64,000 bases of DNA from contig CBDUGP010000029.1 of NCBI GenBank assembly GCA_965366625.1, positions 19,807-83,806 of the forward strand. The letters run 5' to 3'. A program made the position numbers and the translations under genes. The DNA comes from JAUIJL01 sp965366625. Lineage in GTDB: Bacteria > Acidobacteriota > Thermoanaerobaculia > Multivoradales > J023. The stretch's first letter is position 1. The number at the start of each line of letters is the position of its first letter. Shown here piece after piece: positions 9,961 to 16,312 of this stretch. The notes beneath the pieces were generated by a model. That model was not told the origin of the DNA, did no database searches, and saw only the letters and a list, made by a program, of their open reading frames with translations.

Positions 9961-10160
9961 GTTTGGACATCTACCTGGTACGGGTGGATCTTGGGTGGAT
10001 CTTGGGTGGATCTTGAACATCTACCTGGTACCGGTTTGAACATCTACCTGGTACGGGTGGATCTGTACCGGTTTGAACATCTACCTGGTACGGGTGGGTC
10101 GATCGTACCGGTTTGAACATCTACCTGGTACGGGTGGATCGTTTGAACATCTACCTGGTA
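9961..10160. repeat. Degenerate ~30-40 bp tandem repeat array
   Basis: Six copies of GAACATCTACCTGGTAC (first as GGACAT...) at about 9965, 10014, 10037, 10074, 10113 and 10144, mostly followed by GGGTGGATC. A nested GGGTGGATCTT triplication lies at 9982-10013. A second small duplication (CACCGAAAAACCTGG / CACTGAAAAACCTGG) lies at 10182-10211. Unit spacing varies from 23 to 49 bp, so this is not a CRISPR. The rest of 9819-10320 holds only the leader of the next gene. Confidence 0.85.
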
Positions 10161-10320
10161 CGGGTGGATCTTGATCTCAGGCACCGAAAAACCTGGCACT
10201 GAAAAACCTGGCCGAGGGTCACTCGTAGGAAGAGTTATCATCAAATCTTCCGAGGGTTGACGGTCCATGACCGACAACCCGCCCGGCCCTTTACTCTTCC
10301 CCTAGCCCGTTGGAGGTTCC

Positions 10321-11880
10321 ATGAAATCCACCGCCCGCTCGGCCCTGCTCACGATGTTTGTTTTAACCCTCGGCACGCTGCCCATTCTGGCCGAAGAAGT
10401 GCCGCCCGACGCCAAAGCGCCCGACGCCAAAGCGCCCGACGCCAAGGCGGTTCCGGAAGCGGCTGCTTCCGTGACTGAGCACCAGGTGAGCATCGCCGGA
10501 AAGTCGATGGCCTACGAGGCGACCGCCGGATATTTGATCGTCAATAACGCGGCCGACCAGCCGGCGGCGCAATTCGGATACACCGCCTACGTGCGCAAAG
10601 GGGTTGACGATCTCTCGACCCGGCCGCTGCTCTTCGCCTTCAATGGTGGCCCGGGTTCGGCGTCGATTTGGTTGCATTTAGGTGTTTTGGGTCCACGTCG
10701 GGTGGACCTGGTGGATGCCGATTTCACCGCCCCGCCCTTTCGCCTGGCGGACAACGAATACAGCATCCTCGACGTCGCCGATTTGGTGATGATCGATCCC
10801 GTGGGCACCGGTTATAGCCGCCCGGTGGGCGAAGCGACCAACAAGGACTTTTGGGGTGTGGATCAAGACATCGATTCGGTGTCGCGCTTTATCAAAGCCT
10901 ATGTCACCCACAACGGTCGATGGTCCTCGCCGAAGATTCTGCTCGGGGAAAGCTACGGCGGCATGCGCGCGGGAGGGGTCGCGCTGGACCTCCTGGAAAC
11001 CCATGGGCTGGCCTTCAATGGGGTGGTGTTGGTGTCGCCGTTCATGAGCTGGGATTCGGGCTCCGACGGCATCGGCATCGACCTTCCCCATGTGCTCTAC
11101 CTGCCGACCCTAGCGGCGACGGCTTGGTACCACGAAGCCCTGGTGGATCGCCCCGCGGATTTGGCCGCCTTTATCGACGAGGTGAAAGCCTTTGCCTACG
11201 ACGAATACGCCCCCGCGCTGCTCAAAGGCAGTCGATTGGGTGACGCCGAGCGCAAGCGAGTGTTGGCAAAGCTATCCACCTATACCGGAGTGTCCGAAGC
11301 GTATTGGGATCGCGGCAACCTGCGGGTCAGCCATGGTCAATTCCTCAAAGAGCTACTCCGGGATCGCGGCCAAACCACGGGCCGCATCGACTCCCGCTAC
11401 TTGGGACCGAGCTTCAACCTGCTCGGCGAAGAGATGTCCTACGACCCGATGTTCTCCGCCATCGGACCCGCCTTCACCGCGGCATTCCTCGACTACTACC
11501 ACTCCGAGCTCGGTTTTGGCCGGGACCTGGACTACAAGGTGTCCGGCGGGTTCTGGATGGAGTGGGATTGGGCCCACACCCAACCCGGTAAGAGCTTTAA
11601 ATTGCCCCACCCCAACACCGCGGCGGATTTGGCCCGTGCCATGGCCTTGAATCCGCACATGGGATTGTTGGTTCAGCAAGGTTATTACGACCTGGCGACG
11701 CCCCAAGTGGCGACCGAATACGCCATTGAGCACATGGATCTCACGGCGGAGCAGCGTCAACGGATCGAGGTCGACTACTACGAGGCGGGCCACATGATGT
11801 ACCTTCACCCGCCGTCGCTTAAGAAGTACAAAGAAGATTTGGCATCCTTCATTCTGAAAGCAACATCCTCAAATGAGTAG
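10321..11880 (+). CDS. Exported S10-family serine carboxypeptidase-like hydrolase
   Basis: An N-terminal signal peptide (charged start, hydrophobic LLTMFVLTLGTLPILA) predicts export. The alpha/beta-hydrolase triad of peptidase S10 is visible: oxyanion segment FNGGPGSAS, nucleophile GESYGG (Ser ~220), acid in QGYYDLATP and histidine in EAGHMMY near the C-terminus. Length (519 aa) suits the family. S10 enzymes remove C-terminal amino acids, classically at acidic pH; bacterial members are poorly studied, so substrate is open. GGAGG sits just before the ATG. A PDAKA unit, 15 bp long, is repeated three times at 10404-10448 directly after the signal peptide, one of several 15-bp in-frame arrays in this window. 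Confidence 0.9.
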   Translation: MKSTARSALLTMFVLTLGTLPILAEEVPPDAKAPDAKAPDAKAVPEAAASVTEHQVSIAGKSMAYEATAGYLIVNNAADQPAAQFGYTAYVRKGVDDLSTRPLLFAFNGGPGSASIWLHLGVLGPRRVDLVDADFTAPPFRLADNEYSILDVADLVMIDPVGTGYSRPVGEATNKDFWGVDQDIDSVSRFIKAYVTHNGRWSSPKILLGESYGGMRAGGVALDLLETHGLAFNGVVLVSPFMSWDSGSDGIGIDLPHVLYLPTLAATAWYHEALVDRPADLAAFIDEVKAFAYDEYAPALLKGSRLGDAERKRVLAKLSTYTGVSEAYWDRGNLRVSHGQFLKELLRDRGQTTGRIDSRYLGPSFNLLGEEMSYDPMFSAIGPAFTAAFLDYYHSELGFGRDLDYKVSGGFWMEWDWAHTQPGKSFKLPHPNTAADLARAMALNPHMGLLVQQGYYDLATPQVATEYAIEHMDLTAEQRQRIEVDYYEAGHMMYLHPPSLKKYKEDLASFILKATSSNE

Positions 11881-11924
11881 CTAACAGCCTCACCCGACCC
11901 ATTGGCAAAATCGGCGCGAAGAAA

Positions 11925-11949
11925 CCGCCCCCTGGAGACGAGGGGGCGG
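11925..11949. terminator. Strong G+C hairpin downstream of the carboxypeptidase gene
   Basis: A perfect 9-bp stem CCGCCCCCT / AGGGGGCGG (11925-11933, 11941-11949) with a 7-base loop, 45 bp after the stop codon. There is no clear T run after it, so it is either a weak or Rho-assisted terminator or an mRNA-stabilising hairpin. Confidence 0.5.
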
Positions 11950-12080
11950 CGTTCGCTGTGTTACCCTTCGTGCAGCTCAGTCCCCACATGTCATGCCGTA
12001 TAGGTCGAGGGTGCATCCATCCCGCGAGCCCAACGACGGCGTATACCCTGGCGTTCTGCCGGCGAAGGCGAGGAGATCCC

Positions 12081-13919
12081 ATGGCCAAAAACCACGTTCC
12101 CCATCTCGGATTTCTGCACCTGTTTTTCAAGCACGTCCCCGCTATCCCGTACCAAATCAAGGAGATGCTGGAGACTGCGGTAAGGCTGTTGAATCGCGAG
12201 GAGCAGACCCAGCAGGCAAAGCAGGGATTGACCCACACCTTCACCATCGGTGGCTACACCGCCACGGGCTACCAATTCATGTACGGCAAGACCTCGCCGA
12301 CTGGCGAGCCCATCCCCAGGGAGACGTCGGCGGAGCGGGTGAAGAAGATGCGGCTCGAGTTGATCGAGAAGCTGAAGAGGGGGGATCGCGACTTCGAAGC
12401 CCTGCTGAGGGAGCTTTTTGAGGACGTAGAAGAGGTGGTGGAGACCAAGCTGCATCCCTCGCCCATGGCGCTTTCGCTCGACGACCCGAAGCAGTGGGCC
12501 ATGTCTTGGACGGCGTTTCCTGAGGCCTGGAAGCTCGGCCGGCCCCACCTCGAGACCTGGGCAGCTGGGTTGACCGACGTGGCGACCGCGAACCGGTTGT
12601 TCTGGCCGACGATGGCCGAGTATGGACTGTCGTACAACCTGTTGATCGTCGAAAAGGTCGACGGCTCCCGGATCGCCGGCTTGAAGCAGACGTTCAAAAA
12701 GGCCTGGGCCGACGACCTCGAAACCGCGTACCAGAGCGGCAAGCTTTTCGTCATCGACTTCAGCATGTTCGAGAAGCTGAAGCCGCGGGTGGCCCAGGGT
12801 CACGTCAGATTCACTCCCGCCACCGTCACTCTGCTGGTGCAGGATCCCGACAAGAACCTAACGCCGGTGGCAGTTCGGGTGGCCGGCCACAAGGGCAGCG
12901 GCGCGCAGATTTATACCGAGGAGAACGCGACCACCAGCGCATGGTTATACGCACTCCAGGCGGTGAAAGTCTCCGTCACCCTCTACGGGATCTGGCTCGG
13001 ACACGTGTACCACTGGCACATCGTGACGGCGGCCATGCAGATGACCATGTACAACACCCTGCCCGAGAACTGCGCGCTTTACCAGTTGCTCGAGCCCCAT
13101 TCGAAGTACGTGATCCCGTTCGACGCCGACCTGCTGTTGGCTTGGGGTTCCGGCCCTCCGACCTCGATTACCTCGCCGCTGCAATTCGTCGAACTGCTCA
13201 ACGACTACGCCGACGGCCGCGAGTATTTCGATGATGACCCGAAGACCACCATGGCGAAGAACGGAATCCACGAGGCCGACTTCACCGTTTCGGAACCGTG
13301 GGACAAATATCCCATTGCCGGCCAGATGCTGAAGCTCTGGAAGGCGACGGAAGACTATATTGAGGTCTTCGTCGACAAGACCTACCTCACCGACCAAGCA
13401 GTGGCCGTCGACAGTGCGCTCCAGGCCTGGATGGCGGCCGCCGGCGATCCCAAACAAGGCAATATCCGAGGCCTGCCGACGATGGACAACCGGGCGGCAC
13501 TGGTCAAAGTGCTGACCAGCTTGCTCTATCGCGTCACGGTCCACGGCTCAGGGCGGATGAACCGCGTCGTGAACCCGGCCCTGACCTTCGTCGCCAATTT
13601 TCCTGCGTGTCTCCACAACGCGACGATCCCTGAGCCGAGCCTCGAATTCGACACCAAGACCCTACTCGCCTACCTGCCCAACACGGAAACCATCGGCGAG
13701 ATGGTGAACTTCTATTTCACCTTTGTTTATTCGCCTCCCTACGAGTCCTTGATCCCGCTTCCGGGAATTGAGACCGACCTCCCCTTCGGCGGTGGGGATG
13801 CGACCGATCCGCGCAATGTGGCGCTGGTCGATTTCCGCCGGGCGATTCTCGATTTCGTCGAGGAACTCGAGCCCGATTCGCTACAGCGGTTCCAGTGGCC
13901 CGCGAACGTCGAGGTATGA
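12081..13919 (+). CDS. Lipoxygenase-like non-heme iron dioxygenase
   Basis: Start set at ATG 12081, 6-8 bases after GGCGAGGAG; the open frame extends upstream without a credible start. The central segment HVYHWH followed by LYQLLEPHSKY aligns with the lipoxygenase iron-site block: His308 and His313 are 32 and 27 residues before the His of LLEPH, exactly the spacing of soybean LOX-1 His499/His504 to His531. A third ligand candidate is His488 (VTVHGSGRMN), with Asn at +6 instead of the usual +4. The C-terminal residue is Val rather than Ile. No signal peptide or PLAT domain; 612 aa is short. Lipoxygenases add O2 to polyunsaturated fatty acids to give hydroperoxides. The next gene looks like a hydroperoxide-using P450, which supports the call. 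Homology is remote and activity unproven. Confidence 0.72.
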   Translation: MAKNHVPHLGFLHLFFKHVPAIPYQIKEMLETAVRLLNREEQTQQAKQGLTHTFTIGGYTATGYQFMYGKTSPTGEPIPRETSAERVKKMRLELIEKLKRGDRDFEALLRELFEDVEEVVETKLHPSPMALSLDDPKQWAMSWTAFPEAWKLGRPHLETWAAGLTDVATANRLFWPTMAEYGLSYNLLIVEKVDGSRIAGLKQTFKKAWADDLETAYQSGKLFVIDFSMFEKLKPRVAQGHVRFTPATVTLLVQDPDKNLTPVAVRVAGHKGSGAQIYTEENATTSAWLYALQAVKVSVTLYGIWLGHVYHWHIVTAAMQMTMYNTLPENCALYQLLEPHSKYVIPFDADLLLAWGSGPPTSITSPLQFVELLNDYADGREYFDDDPKTTMAKNGIHEADFTVSEPWDKYPIAGQMLKLWKATEDYIEVFVDKTYLTDQAVAVDSALQAWMAAAGDPKQGNIRGLPTMDNRAALVKVLTSLLYRVTVHGSGRMNRVVNPALTFVANFPACLHNATIPEPSLEFDTKTLLAYLPNTETIGEMVNFYFTFVYSPPYESLIPLPGIETDLPFGGGDATDPRNVALVDFRRAILDFVEELEPDSLQRFQWPANVEV

Positions 13920-13941
13920 CCGGGCGTCCTATTGCTCAAAA

Positions 13942-14005
13942 GCCTTTTCCTGCAGAACCAATGGGCTTTCTTGCAGAACTAATGGCCTTTCTTGCAGAAC
14001 TATTG
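13942..14005. repeat. Three 21-22 bp tandem units between the lipoxygenase and P450 genes
   Basis: Units GCCTTTTCCTGCAGAACCAA.., GGCTTTCTTGCAGAACTAA.. and GCCTTTCTTGCAGAACTAT.. lie end to end in the 136-bp spacer. Each carries CTGCAGAA or TTGCAGAA. They could be binding sites or replication slippage; nothing in the sequence decides. Confidence 0.85.
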
Positions 14006-14055
14006 TCTTCAGCAACCCGCAGCACCCAGGCGTACTGCCTGGTAGAGAGGAGCCG

Positions 14056-15375
14056 ATGATGAGCGAGGCGCTTGAGATTCCTGGTCGAGGTTCGCGCATG
14101 TCCGCATTGAGAAGCTTCATCCAATTCGGACAATTCTTCAACAGCAATACGTTGAGCTGGCCCGAAGAGCAGGCCGCTGAGTTCGGTGCGCCGGTGTTCT
14201 TCAGCCATCTGGCCATGCCCACCGTCGTGGTAACCGATCCTGTTTCCGCGGCGCACATCTTTGAGGCGCCCGAGGACGTCTGCGACCGCCTCGGTAACCT
14301 CGGTTTTGGCCCGCTCGTCTTGCGCCCGCGAATCGTCGGGCCGATCCAACCGGCCCTGGTTGCCCGGGACGCTGAAAATGCTCGCTCCCGGCGCTTCATC
14401 GACGCGGCCTTGAAAGACGCCCTGCCCAGATTCGACGAGGTATTGGCTTCGACCGTCGACCAAGTCGCCAACGATTGGGCGTCTAGCGGCACGGTGCCGT
14501 TCGCGACCTTCAACGGCGTCGGCAGCAGAATCATGGGCCGGTGGTTGATGGATATCGATATCGATCTAGACGAGGCCGCCAAGTGGCCCAAGTTGGCCGT
14601 CGAAGTGAAGACCCGCTCGTGGCTGATCAACCGCCTGCTCGGCATCTTTGCCGGGCCGGGCAGATCCGGAATCCAGACCGCCGACCGCATGTTCGAGATG
14701 TTTCGCACCGCGCCCCGCGCAGACCACATACGCGGCATCGCCAAGGAAACCGGGCTGAGCGATGAGGACGCGTTGCGTCAGATCGCCTTCATGACCCTAT
14801 TCAATACCGCGGGATTGAGCACCTTGATGTCCCGCACTCTGGCCCAGCTGGCCTTGAGCCCCGACTGGGCAGCAGCGATTCGCGAGGAGGTCGGCGATAC
14901 CCAGCTGACGCTCCGGGGCATGGGCGAGATGCCGGTTTTGCGCAAAGTTTTTGTCGAAGCGAGCCGGCTTTTCAGCGGTCCCCGGCTCTTCTATCGGCAA
15001 GCGATCAGCGCGTTCGACCTGCCCTGTGGCGACGGCAATACCTACCGGGTCGAGAAGGGCGACACCTTGCTGGTGTTGAAGCGCTCCATCCACTACAACA
15101 AAATGTTTACCAAACCCCACGTTTTCAATCCGGAGCGTTTCGACGACGCCCCCGAGCTGATGAAGTACATCTTCATCTTCGGGCCCCATGAGAGATCCTA
15201 TCGCTGCGCGGCCGCCGACATGGGATTCGGTCCATCCTTCTTCATGTACCTATTGGGGCGCCTCCACCAGGGCTGGGATTGGCAGCTCTCCCAGTCGCCC
15301 ACGATCAGCCCGGACAACGGCGATTGTTACGCGCCCTCCGACCTGGCCCTGGTCAAATTTCGGGCCCGCACCTAG
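14056..15375 (+). CDS. CYP74-like cytochrome P450 (hydroperoxide-metabolising type)
   Basis: Start at ATG 14056 (or 14059) behind AGAGGAG at 14046-14052. The heme-thiolate region FGPHERSYRCAAADMG supplies Cys384, and it lacks the ordinary P450 FGxGxHxC spacing, as CYP74 enzymes do. The I-helix reads FMTLFNTAGLS: the acid-Thr oxygen-activation pair is missing and an F-N pair (Phe249-Asn250) sits where CYP74 enzymes carry the Asn that handles the hydroperoxide. No membrane anchor; 439 aa. Plant CYP74s (allene oxide synthase, hydroperoxide lyase, divinyl ether synthase) need neither O2 nor a reductase, and no reductase or ferredoxin is nearby. Placed after a lipoxygenase-like gene, it most likely rearranges fatty acid hydroperoxides. 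The exact product cannot be read from sequence. Confidence 0.72.
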   Translation: MMSEALEIPGRGSRMSALRSFIQFGQFFNSNTLSWPEEQAAEFGAPVFFSHLAMPTVVVTDPVSAAHIFEAPEDVCDRLGNLGFGPLVLRPRIVGPIQPALVARDAENARSRRFIDAALKDALPRFDEVLASTVDQVANDWASSGTVPFATFNGVGSRIMGRWLMDIDIDLDEAAKWPKLAVEVKTRSWLINRLLGIFAGPGRSGIQTADRMFEMFRTAPRADHIRGIAKETGLSDEDALRQIAFMTLFNTAGLSTLMSRTLAQLALSPDWAAAIREEVGDTQLTLRGMGEMPVLRKVFVEASRLFSGPRLFYRQAISAFDLPCGDGNTYRVEKGDTLLVLKRSIHYNKMFTKPHVFNPERFDDAPELMKYIFIFGPHERSYRCAAADMGFGPSFFMYLLGRLHQGWDWQLSQSPTISPDNGDCYAPSDLALVKFRART

Positions 15376-15385
15376 GGCCCCGAGT

Positions 15386-15580
15386 TCAACCTTCTTGGAC
15401 GAAGATCTGCTCGATGCTCTGCCCGAATAATCGGGCGATTTTGAAGGCCAACGAAAGACTCGGATCGTATTTGCCCTTTTCGATGGCGTTGACGGTTTGA
15501 CGGGAGACCTCGAGCTCCTGAGCGAGTCGGGCCTGGGTCCAATCGTTCTCGGCACGCAGCACTTTGAGTCTGTTCTTCAC
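15386..15580 (-). CDS. Small XRE-family (YozG-type) transcriptional regulator
   Basis: 64 aa, almost entirely one helix-turn-helix: LKVLRAENDWTQARLAQELEVSRQTVNAIE. The ending KIARLFGQSIEQIFV is typical of YozG-like regulators. The start is taken as GTG 15580 because GGAGG precedes it by 8 bases and the GTGA overlaps the stop of the upstream membrane gene by 4 bases, implying translational coupling; an upstream TTG (15595) would add five residues. Family members usually repress their own operon with a small membrane protein. The palindrome at 16030-16045 upstream of the pair is a plausible operator. Confidence 0.9.
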   Translation of the reverse strand: MKNRLKVLRAENDWTQARLAQELEVSRQTVNAIEKGKYDPSLSLAFKIARLFGQSIEQIFVQEG

Positions 15581-16008
15581 CGGTATCGCCTCCAACCGAG
15601 GATGTTGCCGAGGGAGAAAAAGATCGACATCACAACGATGAAGTCGTTGATGTCTGCGGGCGGGGCTCCCAGGGGAACGAAAACCTGGTAACCGGCCATG
15701 GCAAAGAGGCTGCCGCCGAAGCCGAGGGCCAAGGCCTGAAGCTGCACCATGCGTTGAAGCTCATCGCCTTCGTTGAGAAACCGCCGATAGGCCAGGACCG
15801 CGAGGATTCCGGCGATCACCGGCAAGGTGGCGACGATCCACGAAATCGGCCCCGGGGGCACGAGCTCGCCTTTGATGCCCTTAGACGCTCCAACGAACAC
15901 CACAGCCCATCCGAGCAGGGTGATCACCACCCTGCGCATATTGGCTCTATCTCTTGGAGTTGAGCCCCCGCACCGATCCCAGAACGACTCCCGAGATGAA
16001 TTTTCCAT
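15577..16008 (-). CDS. Four-helix membrane protein partnered with the XRE regulator
   Basis: Start chosen at ATG 16008, preceded by AAAGGAG. 143 aa with about four hydrophobic segments (VVITLLGWAVVFVGA; IVATLPVIAGILAVLAY; LALGFGGSLFAMAGY; FIVVMSIFFSLGNILGW). The pairing of a ~140-aa four-helix protein with a ~65-aa HTH of this type is common; its function is not known to me. First gene of a two-gene unit. Confidence 0.8.
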   Translation of the reverse strand: MENSSRESFWDRCGGSTPRDRANMRRVVITLLGWAVVFVGASKGIKGELVPPGPISWIVATLPVIAGILAVLAYRRFLNEGDELQRMVQLQALALGFGGSLFAMAGYQVFVPLGAPPADINDFIVVMSIFFSLGNILGWRRYR

Positions 16009-16029
16009 GTCTTGTCTCCTTTGCATTAA

Positions 16030-16081
16030 GTCAAGTGTGCTTGACAAAAAGGAGCGTAAAGGTGGTGCGTCATAATGTCAA
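16030..16081 (-). promoter_or_regulatory. Palindromic operator and promoter-like boxes for the regulator/membrane gene pair
   Basis: GTCAAGTGTGCTTGAC (16030-16045) is a perfect inverted repeat with a 4-base centre, lying between the ribosome site of the membrane gene and a promoter-like set on the minus strand: TTGACA, 17 bases, TACGCT. A further TGTCAAG half-site at 16075-16081 coincides with the -35 box. Three half-sites around a promoter suggest repressor binding, probably by the adjacent XRE protein. Confidence 0.5.
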
Positions 16082-16312
16082 GTTATATTTATATTTTGTC
16101 GAATATATAAGACATGCTCTGACCCGGCTCGAAGAAAGCTTCCAGTGGTGGAACTTGGCTTATACTAGAAGGCAAGATTTCTGTAGCCATTGCTAGTGGA
16201 AGCTCGGAGCTGATCCGTGCTCGGAAGCGTGTGCCGGACTCGCTGTGCGGAAGGTTCGTCCTTCGCTCTGGTTCCGGGTCACGCAAAGGATTCACTGCCA
16301 GGAGGAGCCTTC

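Noticed and set aside
9961..10160. Possible CRISPR array
   Set aside because: Repeat spacing is irregular (23-49 bp), spacers are themselves partial repeats, and there are no cas genes.
11958..12080. Upstream extension of the lipoxygenase frame
   Set aside because: No ribosome site, atypical Cys/Arg-rich translation; ATG 12081 has GGCGAGGAG at proper distance.
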